NCBI GenBank assembly: GCA_002049455.2
Contig: KV919080.1
Span: 16,186-80,185 of the forward strand
Origin: Porphyra umbilicalis
Lineage: Eukaryota > Rhodophyta > Bangiophyceae > Bangiales > Bangiaceae
Length of the DNA stretch: 64,000 nt
Direction of reading: 5' to 3'
Positions within the stretch are counted from its first letter, which is position 1, and each line of letters opens with the position of its first letter. The position numbers were made by a program, and so were the translations under genes. Below the pieces are notes generated by a model. That model was not told the DNA's origin. It made no database searches and saw nothing but the letters and a program-made list of their open reading frames with translations. Shown here piece after piece: positions 24,171 to 35,174 of the stretch.

Positions 24171-25058
24171 GGTCGGCGGGTGGAAGAAAAACGCGCCGCC
24201 GTCTCGGGTGGTGGGGGGGTGATCTGGTAGCTACCCACGGGTAGCAAAACGAAAGGGGGAAAAATAAAAGACACCGTCAACGGCACGAGCCGCTGCACCG
24301 TTCACGCTTTTTGTCGTCGACGCGCCCGCCACACCGGTCCGGGTGCATGGCCGGCACGCCGCCCGGCCGGGCACCGCGGAAGTAGGGGGATGGATGCGAG
24401 CAAAGGGGCAGGAATAAAGCGGGGGGGGGGGGGGGGGGGGGGGGGCAACATAGACAAGAGAGCTGACAAGGCGCGGCGGCCAGCCTCGCCGGACACCCAT
24501 CGAGGACGGGGCGGCCGGTGACGACGCGCAAGCGCCGCTGCTGCCACCGCCTGGGGCGACGGCTTTTCAGGGGGCGCCGCGCCGCGGCAGCGCGAGGTCC
24601 GCCGCCGTCGTCGGCCCCCTCCAAATCAAACGCTGCGCGCGGCCCCTCGATTTCGGGGCTTGTCAGCCCGAGCACCGTTGCTGAGTGGCGCACGTGGCCG
24701 CCACGCCGGCACGCGAGTCGGGGCAGTCCTAAACACACCGGCGGACAGCGCACGCCGCTGAACCCATACATGTAATCGCTATAATTGGTACAACGCCCGG
24801 GAATTATGTCGCCGAGACTTGGGGATCGCGGTTGGTGGCTCGATGCGCCGTGGTCCTCTTGGCTGGTTCCCGGGTTCCATACCTTGCGTGCCGCCTGACG
24901 GGCGTCGCCCGCTTGACCGACGTCGCGCGCCAACGAGCCCCCTGCCCGCGCCTGCCCCTCCCCGAGTTTTGCCCCCTGACCTGCGTCACTTCTCTTCGGC
25001 CGCCCTCACCCACGCCGACCTTTTTCTGCCGTTCCTCCCCCTCCCCCCCGTCGCCGCC
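24171..25058. other. Intergenic; long G-run and possible PrxQ promoter
   Basis: A G homopolymer of about 25 bases begins at 24421, right after AATAAAGC. A TATAATT-like element lies at about 24780, roughly 280 bp before the PrxQ start. A + frame from 24819 runs in phase into PrxQ and could add an N-terminal extension, but it is Pro-rich and lacks a convincing transit peptide. Confidence 0.4.
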
Positions 25059-25738
25059 ATGGTGGCCGAGGGCGACCGCGCCCCCGACTTTACGGTTACG
25101 GACAGCGACGGCGGCACGTTCAAGCTGTCGGCCGTGACGCCCGGGCGTCCGGTCGTCTTGTACTTTTATCCGCGTTCGTACGTTCTTGGCATGATGGGCC
25201 GCCGCGTGCGGTGACGGCGGCGCGTGTCGGCCCGCGGCACGGCAGCCACGTGGTGGTGGAGGGAACCAGCCCGCCGCGCGTCCGACGCTAACGGCTGCGC
25301 CCCCCCCGCCCCCACCTGCTCCACCCCTCCCTTCCCTCGCCCCTCCCCGCTGCCCCCGCCGTTGCCCCCCGGCACACGCACGCACGCCCCCCCGGCAGCT
25401 TCACGCCCGGCTGCACGGCGCAGGCGTGCGCCTTTCGCGACGCGGCGGCGGACTTTGGGGCGCTCGACGCGACGATTGTCGGCATCTCGGGGGACGCGTC
25501 GCAGGCGGCGTTCAAGACGGCCCACCGCCTGCCGTTTACGCTTGTTAGCGACGCGGACGGGGCGCTGCGCAAGCTGTACGCCGTCCCGTCCACGCTGTGG
25601 GTGCTGCCGGGGCGCGTCACGTACGTGATTGACGGCGGGGGCGTCGTCGTGCGCGTCATTTCGGGGCAGCTCGACGTGCCGGGGCACGTGTCGGGGGCCA
25701 AGGAGGCGCTCGCGGCGCTCAAGGCCTCGGCAACTTGA
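25059..25738 (+). CDS. PRXQ: Peroxiredoxin Q/BCP-type thiol peroxidase, two exons
   Basis: Exon 1 is 25059-25177 and exon 2 is 25399-25738, joined across a 221-bp GT...AG intron (donor GTACGTTC, acceptor CCCCCGGCAG). The product is 152 residues, normal for the family. It starts AEGDRAPDFTVTDSDGGTF, reaches VVLYFYPR at the exon end, and continues with SFTPGCTAQACAFRD in exon 2. The first Cys is the peroxidatic one and the second, five residues on, is the resolving Cys. VVGISGD-like (TIVGISGDASQAAFK), LPFTLVSDADG and AVPSTLWVLPGRVTYVID follow as in PrxQ. Known role: reduces hydrogen and alkyl peroxides using thioredoxin, often in plastids. No transit peptide is evident from this ATG; an upstream in-frame extension exists but is unconvincing. 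Confidence 0.9.
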
Positions 25739-26444
25739 CTGGGTGGGGGGGGGGAAGGGGGGGGGGCGGCGTAGGGCCGCTGCTCAAGGGCAGGAATTGC
25801 GACATGGGGGACGACGCCTGGCTGTTGCGGCGGTAACTGTGGGTGCGCGTGGCCGCAATGGCCTTGTACATGGCTTGTTTCTGATGCTTGCCAGCCCGCG
25901 TCTCGACGCCCGAGCGCGACCGCCCGGGCACACAGCCCTGGCACGTGCCCGCCGTCTCAAACTCGCCGTGACTGCCTCGCGCCGGCTCGAGCCGCGCCCA
26001 CCCCACCGCCGACCGCGCCGCGGCGGCCGCCCAACCCACCAACGCACCCGTCGGCGGCCGCCGCCACCGCGGCCGTTGCCGAGCAGACGCACCCAGGGGC
26101 GGCCACGCGGCGCGGTACCCCAGCCGCCCGCCACGCGGTCCGCACCACCCCTCCCCCGCAGCAGGGGACAGCACCTCCCCGCCGCCGACGCGCCGCCGAG
26201 GACGTGCGGCACGCGCCGAGCTCCGCAGCAAAAGTGCCCATTGCTGCGGAGGGCCCTGCCCCGCCGTCGGCTCCACACCGGTCGTCCCCAGGGGCCCGTC
26301 CGGTACCACCCCGCCACGACACGCCTCCGCGGCGCCTCCCCACGCCCCATCACCACCGTCAACTACACTACCGTCCACCACCCCCCCTCCCCCCCCGCAG
26401 CAACGCCAAGCCCCCCCCTCCCCCTCCCCTTCTCCCCCCCCGCC
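25739..26444. other. No gene seen
   Basis: Convergent 3' flanks of PrxQ (+) and HYPK (-). G and C tracts, no recognisable coding motif. Confidence 0.45.
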
Positions 26445-26794
26445 TCACTCATGCACCATCCGCACGAGGGTGGCGGGGACCCCCCCCCCCCCCCCAGGGC
26501 GGCCTCGGCCTCGGCGGCGGTGCAGCCCATGGCCTCCACCACCACCTTGACATCCTCTGGGCGCACCTTGACGCGCTTGGCGGTCGGCGTGCGCGGCGGC
26601 GCGCCCGCCCCCCCCCCGCGCCCTTGTCCTTGGGCGCGAGCCCCGCGACCGACGCGGAGAGGGCGGCCGTGTCGACTTCCGTTTCCTCCACATAGTCCGT
26701 GACGCGGTCGAGGTCGGCGGTGGATTTGGCGCGCTCCCCGGTGGGGGGGGGGGGGGGGGGGGGGGGCGTCGCCGGGCTCACTCGCGCCCGCCAT
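26445..26794 (-). CDS. HYPK: HYPK-type UBA protein (NatA regulator), frame broken at homopolymers
   Basis: From the ATG at 26794 (MAGASEPGDAPPPPP) the sequence passes through a G-tract at about 26742-26766. It then enters the HYPK signature: STADLDRVTDYVEETEVD, followed by AALSASVAGLAPKDKG. After a Lys/Arg-linked stretch comes the C-terminal UBA helix bundle: VKVRPEDVKVVVEAMGCTAA and EAEAAL, then ATLVRMVHE to a stop at 26445. The order and length (about 115 residues) match HYPK. Three frames are needed, changing at the C/G tracts near 26490-26503, 26610-26620 and 26742-26766, so the gene is probably intact with miscounted homopolymers. Known role: HYPK binds the NatA N-terminal acetyltransferase at the ribosome and tunes its activity. 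Confidence comes from motif order, not a search. Confidence 0.75.
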
Positions 26795-27952
26795 GGGGGA
26801 GGGGGGGAGGTGGGGGGGGGGGGGCGGGGACGAGGGGGTGGGCGGGGAGGCGCCGGCGACGATCGTCGACGCGGGGGAAGAGCAGGTGGCCAAAAGGGGG
26901 AAACCAAGTGGAGGGCGACCAAGGGAGTGCGTGGGTGGGCAGGACGGGGACAGGCTCAAGCGTCGAAGCAGCCTGCCGACGTTGCGGTCGTGGTGGATCG
27001 CGTCGCGACGACGGCCGCCACGCACCTTACTTCCGCTTGATCTTACGATGGACCAACTCCATCGTGACTACCAAAAAAAAGAGACAATTCGGTGAATCTT
27101 GAAAACGTCTGTGCTCTCACATTTCTATATTCTGTCTTTTGGCAGGTGTCAATGGTACAGTAACATCAAGATCAAAAACCGCGCTCTCGACCAATGAAGT
27201 GGACGGAATTATCGCACGTCACCAATCAGATCTCGCCTCACTCATCATGCTGTCCTGTTCTGGTCTGGTGTTGCGTTTCTGCGGGATCCAGTCGTTCGTG
27301 CATGCGACGAGAGCAAGCCTTTCCTTTGACTTTTGATCCCGAGCGCGGTGCAGGTGCCGCGACGCGCGCCGCATCCCAGCGGCGGCCGCTGCACTCGGCG
27401 CCACGGCCGCGCGCCGGCATGGCGCCCCTGCACGCCACGGATGCAGGAGGATGCAGGAGGATGCAGGCGGCGGCGGCGGCGGCGGGGCTCTCCCCCCCCA
27501 GACGGGAACCGCCCCCCCGCAACGCCTCGCTCCGTCCCCCCTGGCGGCCCGCCCGGGCGGTGGGGGATCCCCCCCGTGCCCCGCGTCCGCCACGGGCGGC
27601 GGGGCGGTCGGCGTCGGCCCCTGTGCCGGCCGCCGCCGCGCGACGGCCGCGGCGGCGGCGGCGGCCGCGTCGGCGGCCGCGGAATGCACGCATTGCCGCC
27701 GCGGCGGCGGCGGCGCCCGCCTCCCCACCCCCGCCGGGCGAGCGTCGTCGGTCCGCGCCGCGGGCGGCCGGCCGGCCGGCCCGCGCGGACCGCGCGCCAC
27801 GCGCGCGCCGCGCCGCCCGCCTATATGACGCCCGGCGGCGGCTGATCGGGGCGGACGGGGGCGCCGGCCGACACGCAGCGTCGCCCCATCCGCCCCCGAC
27901 GGCCTCGACCGGCGACGCGGCGGGACACCCGCGCCCCGTCCAACGGTCGACC
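26795..27952. other. Divergent upstream region of HYPK and peroxidase
   Basis: About 1.16 kb between two genes transcribed away from each other, so both promoters should lie here. The AT-richer part is 27040-27330. GGATGCA repeats three times at about 27439-27466. No clear TATA box could be assigned. Confidence 0.4.
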
Positions 27953-30531
27953 ATGGCGCGCATGTGGCGGGCGTGGCGGTCGCCCCTGGCCCCGACGCTG
28001 CTGCTGCTGGCGGCCGCCGCCGCCGCCGCCGCCGCCGCCGCTGCGGTTGCCGCACCCTCGGCGGCCGCCGCGCCATCAACGACGGCGGCGGCGGCGGGGG
28101 GCTCCGACGCGACCCCGCCCGCCCGCGCCCGGTCGGTCGGCGGCGGGTGGCGGCGCGGCGGGGGCGGCACCGCCCGGGCGGCCGCTGCGGCCGGCGGCCG
28201 GCGGGGGACGCGCGTCTATGGCGGGCCACGGCGCCGCCGCCGCCGCGGCGGCGGCGGCGGCGGCGCACCCCCCCCCCCGGCGTCGACGCGCTGCTGACCG
28301 CCTCGGTGGCGGTGCGGGCGCCCTTTTGGGTCGTGGCCGCCTCCCTCCGCGACGCTGACGCGCTGGTGACGGCGGCCTTTCCGCTCGCCGCCGCCGACGC
28401 GGAGCGGGCCCCCGCCGCCCCCGCCGCCGTCTATGTGCTGACAACCGCCGCCGGGGAGCGCTTTGTCGTGCGCGTTGCGGGGTTCACGGTCCGGCGCGGG
28501 GCGGCGTGGGCGGCGCTCACGCTCGCGCCGCCGGGGTGGGACGCGGCGGGCGGCGGCGGCGCCGCGGCCGCAACGGCGGCGCCGCCACCGGGGGGCCACA
28601 ACGCACCGGCCACCGCCGCCCTGTACATCGTGGCCACCCCCGCCCGCGGCGGCGGCGGCCGGCGTCGCGGCACGGCCGTCCGCGTGACGGGCGTCCCGCC
28701 GGCGGGGTCGGCTCCCCCCACCTGGGACGCGTCCCGCACCCGCTGGCTCCGCGCCCTCGTCGACGCCGTCGGCACGGCGCTCGGGCGGCAGCACCGCCCC
28801 GCCGCCTGCGGCGCCGTCTACCGCACCCTCGACGGCGGGTGCAACAACGGGGGCGACCCGACCGCCGGCGCCACGCACACGGCGCTGCGGCGGCTGGCGG
28901 CGGCCGATCCGGCGTATGGGGATGGGGTGTCGTCGCCGGCGGGCGGCGGCGGCGGCCGCCCGTCGGCCCGCGCCGTCTCCCTCGCGCTCGCCGCCGGCGG
29001 GGCGCGGGCGCCCCCGTCGGCGCGACGGCTCAACGACCTCGTGTGGGCGTGGGGGCAGGCCCTCGACCACGACGTGTCGCACTCGGCGGCGGCGGCGGCG
29101 GGCGCGTTTGCGGAACCGCTGCCGATTGCGGTGGCGCCGACGGATCCAGTGTTTGGGGGGCGCCCCGCGCTCCCCTTTTTCCGCACGACGCGCGTGCGCG
29201 TGCCGCGGTCGGGGGGGGGGGGGGGGGGGGGGCGCCCCTCCCCGCGGCGGCGCTTTGCCGCGCCGCGTGGTCGCGGCGGCGGCGGCGGCGGCAACGGCAC
29301 CGTTGGGTGGGTGGAAGCCACCCCCGGGGGGGTGCCCAACGAGTTGACGTCGTGGATTGACGGCTCGCACGTGTATGGCGTCGACCGGGTGACGGCCGCG
29401 GCGCTCCGCACGGGCGCGGGGGGGCGCCTCAAAACGTCGGGGCCGGTCGGGGCACCGCTCCTCCCCCTCACCGGGGATGGCCCCGGGGGCGTCGGCGACG
29501 GCTTCCCCCCCCCCGCGCCCGGCCGCCCGCGGATGTTTGCGTCGGGCGACGCGCGGGCGGGGGAAAACGTGCTCCTCACCGCCGTCCACACGGTTTGGGT
29601 GCGCGCGCACAACCGGTGGGCCGACGCCATTGCCGCCGCGCTCCCAGACGCGACCGACGAGGCCGTCTACCAAGCCGCCCGCAAGGCCGTTGGCGCCGCC
29701 GCCGCCAAAATCACCTATGAGGAGTGGCTGCCGGCGGTGCTCGGGCCCGCCTCTGCCCCGTGTGGCGGCGGCGCGTACAACGCGTCGGTCGACGGGGGGG
29801 TCGACGTGTTTTTTTCCACCGTTGCCTTCCGCGTCGGCCACACGCTCGTGTCGGACGCGCTCGCGCGCGTCGACGCGGGCGGGCGGCGGCTGCCGCCCGT
29901 GCCCCTCGCCGCCACCTTTTTCCGCCCCGCGGCGTTTCTCAACTCCCCCGCCGCGGGCGTCGACGCGCTGCTGCGGGGGGCGGCGGGGCACGTTGCCGGG
30001 GAGGTGGACATCCACCTGGTGCCCGGCTTGGTCAATTTGCGCTTTGGGGGGGCGGGCGGCGGACGCGGCGGCGGCACCGACTTGCTCGCCCTCAACATCC
30101 AGCGGGGCCGCGACCACGGGGTGCCCGCGTATGTCGACGCGCGGGCGGCGTACGGGCTCCCCCGCCCAACCTCCTTTGCCGACGTGACGGCCGACGGGGA
30201 GACCGCCGCGCGGCTGGCGGCGGCCTATGGGGGGGACCTGTCCGCCCTCGACGCGATCGTCGGCGGCCTCGCCGAGGACCACGTGGCGGGGGGGGCCGTC
30301 GGCCCGCTCTTTGCGGCCGCGCTCGTCGACCAGTTTACGCGCCTCGCGGCGGGGGACCGCTTTTTTTACGCGCGGCCGGCGGCGGCGTTCCCGCCCCGCC
30401 TCGTCGCGGCGGTGCCGGAGCTCGGGCGCCTCGTCAAGGGGGGGGCGTGGGGGCTCGCCGACTTGCTCGCCGCAACGACGGGGGTGACGGCCGCCGAGTT
30501 GCCAAAGCGGATCTTCTTTGCCGACCCGTAG
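27953..30531 (+). CDS. Animal-type (cyclooxygenase-like) heme peroxidase, secreted
   Basis: The ATG at 27953 begins MARMWRAWRSPLAPTLLLLA plus poly-Ala, a signal peptide. The catalytic frame, one register away, begins near 28280 after a 10-C tract (GVDALLTASVAV...) and stays open to 30531. It carries the full set for this superfamily: WGQALDHDVSHS with the distal His; ELTSWIDGSHVYG; RAGENVLLTAVHTVWVRAHN with the catalytic Arg; FRVGHTLVSDAL with the proximal heme His; LLALNIQRGRDHG. The C-terminal part ends in KRIFFADP. The frame change at about 28269-28278 most likely reflects a miscounted C-run. A poly-Gly loop at 29214-29231 stays in frame. Known role: peroxide-dependent oxidation of halides or phenolics outside the cell. 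In seaweeds this could serve defence or wall chemistry (inference). Confidence 0.88.
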
Positions 30532-30736
30532 GGGGCGGGGGGCCCGCGGGGGGGGGGGGGGGGGGGGATGGCGGCTCTGGACCGCATCGCAAGCAATCGG
30601 GCGCACGCGCGCCAACACACAAGGCACATGTTGTATAGTCACCTCGCGCCCACGAGCCTCCGCGTTGGCACCCGCCCTCGACGCGGGTCGTGGCGTCTGG
30701 AGGTAGCACGACCCCAACCCCCCCCCCCCCCCCCCC
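30532..30736. other. Convergent 3' ends
   Basis: About 205 bp between the peroxidase stop (+) and the UTP6 stop (-), with a G-run at about 30549-30567 and a C-run just before the UTP6 end. Confidence 0.5.
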
Positions 30737-31571
30737 TCACGCCACATCCAACAGCACGGCCATCTGCTCAAACGAGCGCGCGCGCGCGCCGAGCGCCTTG
30801 CGCGCGCGCCAGTGCAGGGCGGCCACGCGGCGGGGCTCCCCCCCCCCCCCCCCCCCCCCCGCTCCCAACCAAGCCACTCGAGCCACGCCTCCTCGGCGGC
30901 GGGGGAGCCCGCCGGGGACCCCGTCGCCCACACCTCGTAGAGCGACCGCACGCGCCCGCGCGTGTCGCCGTCGCCGCCGCCCGCGGCGGCGGCGGCGACT
31001 TCCACCCCAACCGCCGCGCGGGCGGTGGCGGCGCCGACGCCGCGCCCGCCGGCGAGCGCCGACGCGGCCGCGTCCACAACCGCCCGCACGGCGGCGACGA
31101 CGCGGCCGTCGACGGTGGGGTCGGCGCCCGCCGCGCCCGCCGCGCCCGCCGCCGCCGCCGCCGCCAGGCGCACGGCCGCCGCGCCCGCCGCGTCGCGGAC
31201 CGACGCGGGGGTGGCCGCGTTGGCGGCGGCGGCGGTCGCCGCCGCCGCCGCCGCGGCGACCACGTCGGCGGGCGTCGCGGGGGGGGGGGGGTGCCCGCCC
31301 CGTCCCCGCCCCGTCGGTGGAGGCAGGCGCGGGCGCCGGCGCGGGCGCGGGGGCGGGCGCGGCAGCGTCGGCCGCCGCGCACGCGGCGGCCGCCCGCGCG
31401 GCGGCCCGCGACGCGGACCGGCGGGCGGCCGCCGCCGCCGCGAGCACCTCGTCGGCGAGGCCCGCCCAGCCGCCGGGGGGCTCCTCCCGCCGCCCCCGCG
31501 CGGCCGCCGCAACGGCCGCCGCCAGCTCGGCCGGCGGCCGCGAAGGCGGCGGCTCGGTCGGCCCGACGCCC

Positions 31572-31610
<39 letters not shown>

Positions 31611-33073
31611 GCCCCCCCCCCTTGGCGCCCGCCGCCACGGCCGCGGCGGCGGCCGCGCCGCCGAGACCCGTCCACCCCACCCCCGGCGGCGCACGCGCCG
31701 CCGCCGCCGCCACGAGCGCCCCATCCGTCGGGATGGCGCCGGCGGTGGGGGCGGCACCAAACCGCCGCCGCGCGCCCGCCGCAAAGACCAGCTGCGCGCC
31801 GAGCGCGGCAACCGGCGGCAGCGTCACGCGCGTGTAGGCGGCGAGCGCCGAGGGGAGGGCGGCGGCGACGGCGGGCGGCAGGCCGTTGGCGGCGGCGGCG
31901 GCGGCGGGTGCGGGTGCGGCGGCGGCCTCGTCGGCGGCAACGGGTGGCGCCGCCGCCGGCAGCGTCGACGCGGCCGCCGCCGCGTCGACGCGCCCCCGAC
32001 CGACAGCGTCGGCGACGGCCACGTCGGCCGGGTGCGCGGCGGCCAGCCGCCGCTCAATGGCGGCGAGCATCCGGGGGGGGACCCAACCGTCGCCGCCGCG
32101 GCCGTGTAGAGGCGCGCCCAGTAGGGGCCGTCGGCCGCCGGGACGGCCGCGAGGGCGGCGGTGGCGTGGCCCCACACGGCCACGGGGATGCCGCCCTCCC
32201 AAAAGCCGAGCGCCGCCGGCCCGTCGCCGCCGCCGCTGCCGGCGGTGGCGCCACCCCCCGCCCCGCCGTCGCCGTCGCCGTCGCCGCCGTCGCCGTGCCC
32301 GTCGCCGTCACTATCGCCGCCGCCGTCGCTCCCGCCGTCGCCGTCGGCGCCACCGCCGCCGTTGCCGTCGGCGCCCGCCTTCCCCCCCCCCCCCCCTCAA
32401 CGGGCACGCCCAACGCCGCGCGCCGCGCGCGCAGCTGCGCCACGTACCCCACCTCCAACGCCCAATACTGCTCCCACAGCGCCGCACAGCGGGGCAGCTG
32501 GCGGAGGCCCGCCAGCGCCACTGCCCGCCCGCCCGCCACGTCCTCCCCCGCGGCGGCGTGGAGGCGCACGGCAGCCACCCACAGGCGCGCCTCGCGCGGC
32601 AGCAGCGCGAGGGCGCGCGCGAGCACCCGCGCCGCCCCGCGGATGCGGCGCGCGGGGCGGGCAGCGGCGGCACCGTCGCCACTGCCGCCGCCGCCCGACC
32701 GGGTGGGGGCGGCCGCGTAGGCCGCCTCGGCGGCGGCGAGCCACCCCCCCACATCCCCCGGGTGCCGCCGCACGGCGCGGCCGTGGAGGTAGGTGAGCCG
32801 CGCGCGGGCCTTGCCGAGGAGCGTGGCGGTCGTTGGGGGGGACAAGTCCGCCGACGCCACCCGCCGGCGGAGGAGGGCGAGCAGCGTCGCCTCCATCGCA
32901 ATGTAGGCCGCATAGTCGCCGGGGGGGGACGCGGGGTGGTGCACCCGCCGCTCGTGGACGTCGCGGCGGGCAGTGAGGATGCGCGCTTCGGTGGGCGTGA
33001 GGAGGTTGCGGGTGACGAGGGTGCGGAGGAAGGGGACGGAGCCGTCGAGGAGGCGGTGAACGCCCGTCGACAT
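30737..33073 (-). CDS. UTP6: UTP6-like U3 snoRNP / SSU processome protein, several frame breaks
   Basis: The ATG at 33073 starts MSTGVHRLLDGSVPFLRTLV followed by LLTPTEARILTARRDVHERR and DYAAYIAMEATLLALLRRR, the conserved N-terminal layout of Utp6. HAT-like helices follow: RARLTYLHGRAVRRHPGDVG, ARVLARALALLPREARLWVA, QLPRCAALWEQYWALEVGYV. After a C-tract (about 32387-32399) the frame shifts through a Gly/Ala/Asp triplet-repeat linker. FWEGGIPVAVWGHATAALAA and later AAIERRLAAAHPADV appear in two other frames, changing near 32070. The last part ends RVAALHWRARKALG and FEQMAVLLDVA, like the Utp6 C-terminal HAT helix. Known role: scaffold for U3 snoRNA-guided 18S rRNA processing in the nucleolus. 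All frame changes sit at G/C runs, so the gene is probably whole. Confidence 0.8.
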
Positions 33074-33548
33074 GGTGGGCGACCTCGGGGGGGGGGGGGG
33101 GGTGGGGGGTGGGGCGCACTGGATTTCGGGGACGAGGGGTGAAAAGAGGGGGGTAGAGGTGGAAGGAACCAAGGGTAAGGGGCCGTGCGACCAAAAGGAC
33201 GGCACGGGGGTAGGAGCAAGGAGGCAGGGGGGGGAGGGCGAGGGGCGTGCGGCGGCTTTGTGCGGGACGACGACGACGACGGCGCGGCGGCTCGCGGTTG
33301 TTGGAGTTGAGCCGCCACAGACATAACTACTGCAGGCGGATCAAATGGCTCCCCAACACACAGCAAGTACTCTACCCTTTCGTACCCCCGTCGGCTGTAG
33401 GATTGCCGTTTTCCATTTTTTGGCCCATGCACACAAGAACAAGACAGCCTCGGCCAATGAGTGCCACAGAATCATGACGTGTACCAATCAGATCACGTCC
33501 CTATATTGTTCCAATCCTGTTGGAGTGGGCCTACCACAGGCATGGGGC
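33074..33548. other. Upstream region of UTP6; no gene seen
   Basis: Contains a G-run at about 33089-33102, purine-rich DNA and an AT-richer part at 33320-33500 where a UTP6 promoter could sit. No clear TATA box. Confidence 0.4.
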
Positions 33549-33622
33549 GGCCCAGATCGCTGCATGCAGCGAACGTGCATGCATGGTACGTCAGCACCCT
33601 GCAGGATGCAGCGATCTGGGCC
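33549..33622. repeat. Perfect 17-bp stem hairpin
   Basis: The arms GGCCCAGATCGCTGCAT (33549-33565) and its exact reverse complement (33606-33622) enclose a 40-base loop that itself contains GCATGCA repeats. It lies about 200 bp beyond the 3' end of the bZIP gene. It could be a small foldback element or a transcribed hairpin. Confidence 0.75.
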
Positions 33623-33830
33623 ACCGCCCCTCGGACCGCCAGATGCGCGCTCCGTCGTCTGCCCCGGGCGCGACCTGCGCGGATTGGCACGCGCGCCCCC
33701 CCCCCCAGCCCCACCCACCACGGCCACCCAACGCAGCGTGTGTACGGAAATTGCTTTTGTTCGCCCCCATTTATCTTTACCCCGCCCGCGACCGGCTGTC
33801 GCGGGCAGGCGCCCGCCCCCCCCCCCGCGC

Positions 33831-35174
33831 TCATGCGCGCGGGGCTTTCCCTCCCCCCTTGCCCCCACCCCCTTGCATCCCCCCCCCCCTTTTCCAGCCG
33901 CGACAGCAGCTCCGCGTTGCGCGACCGCAGCGCCGCATTCTCCCCCGCCAGCCGGTCGTTGGCGGCTTTGAGGGCGGCGAGGCGCGCCTTGGCCGCCTGC
34001 CGAGCCTTCAACGCCACCTCCCGGTTGCGGATGACCCGCCGCGCCTTCTTGTCGAGCGGCACGTCGGCGATTTTGACCGACAGCTTGGTGCCGCCGCCGC
34101 CGCCGCCGCCGGCCGACGGCCACCAGCCGCCGCCGCCGGCCCGCCCGGCGCCGGATGGCGTGCCGGGGGTGGTTGGCGACGCGGGCACGCCACCGCCGCC
34201 GTCGGCGGCGGCGGCGGGCGACGCGGGCGAGCCGCCCGACGTGGCCTTGACGTAGCGCAGCCACTTGCGGAGTTCCCGCCGCGCGGCGGGCGCGAGCGAG
34301 TCGGGGTCGGCGCGGAGCAGCGCGGCGCCGCGGGCGGTGAGGCCCGCGGGGCCGTCGGTGGCCGGTGCGGGCGGCGTCGGCGGTGGGAGGCCCGCCGTGG
34401 GCACCCCCCCACCCCCGCCGACCCCCCCCGCCGACGTTGGCCGCCCGCCCGCCACTGGCCGTGGCCGGCCGCCGCCAGCAAGCGCCGCCGGTGGCGGCGC
34501 CGCCCCTCGCCGCACCGGCGCGGGCGCCTTGAACACGAGGGGCGGCAGCGTCGCGCGCTCCGCCCCAAACTCCTCCCCCGACGGCGTGACGGGGGAGGCG
34601 CGGAGGGCGGGGGCCGGCGCCGGCGGGCGCCCGGCCCCCCGCCGCCGCCGAGCGCAAACGACGCGTCCAAGTCGTCGGCAGAGGCGGTCGGGGTGGGGCC
34701 GCCGCGGCTCCTGGCGCCGCCCCCGACGCCCGTCGACGCGGAGCCGCTCAGGGACGGCGTCGGCGACGGCGTAAAGCGCTCGTACGCGGTGGGGACGACG
34801 GCGGCGGCTGGCGCCGCTGTGTAGTCACCGAGGTAGGTGGGGGTGGCGCCGCCGCTGCCGCGGCCGCTGCCGCCGCCGCCACCGCCGCCGAGGAAGTCTG
34901 GGGAGTAGCCCCGCCGTGCGGGGGGCGCCACCGCCACGGGGGCGGGCGCGGCGCCAAAGTAGCCGGCGGTGCTACCGGCGGGCGCGGCGGCCGTGCCGAC
35001 GCCCATCATGGCCGCGGCGGAGGCGGCGGCGGGGTAGGACGCGGGGTTGGGCAGGGAGGGGAGGGCGCCGCCAAAAGGGGGGGACTCTTGCCGCCCGTAC
35101 GCGCCGCCGGCGGCGGCGCCAAAGGAGAGGGGCGGGCCCGCCGGCTCGGACCAAAGCACCGACGATGGATGCAT
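33831..35174 (-). CDS. bZIP transcription factor
   Basis: The ATG at 35174 starts MHPSSVLWSEPAGPPLSFGA, followed by a long Gly/Ala/Pro/Ser-rich region typical of an activation domain. The frame shifts at a G/C tract near 34640. The bZIP domain lies at about 34070-33893: KIADVPLDKKARRVIRNREV contains the basic region with the N-x7-R signature (Asn ... Arg in RNREVALKAR). It is followed by a zipper with Leu every seven residues over four heptads (LKAANDRLAGENAALRSRNA, ELLSRL). A G-run follows the zipper; in one register the protein stops soon after, at 33831. Known role: dimeric DNA binding, nuclear. Target genes cannot be inferred. Its 5' flank is the host part of the tandem duplication described below. 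Confidence 0.82.
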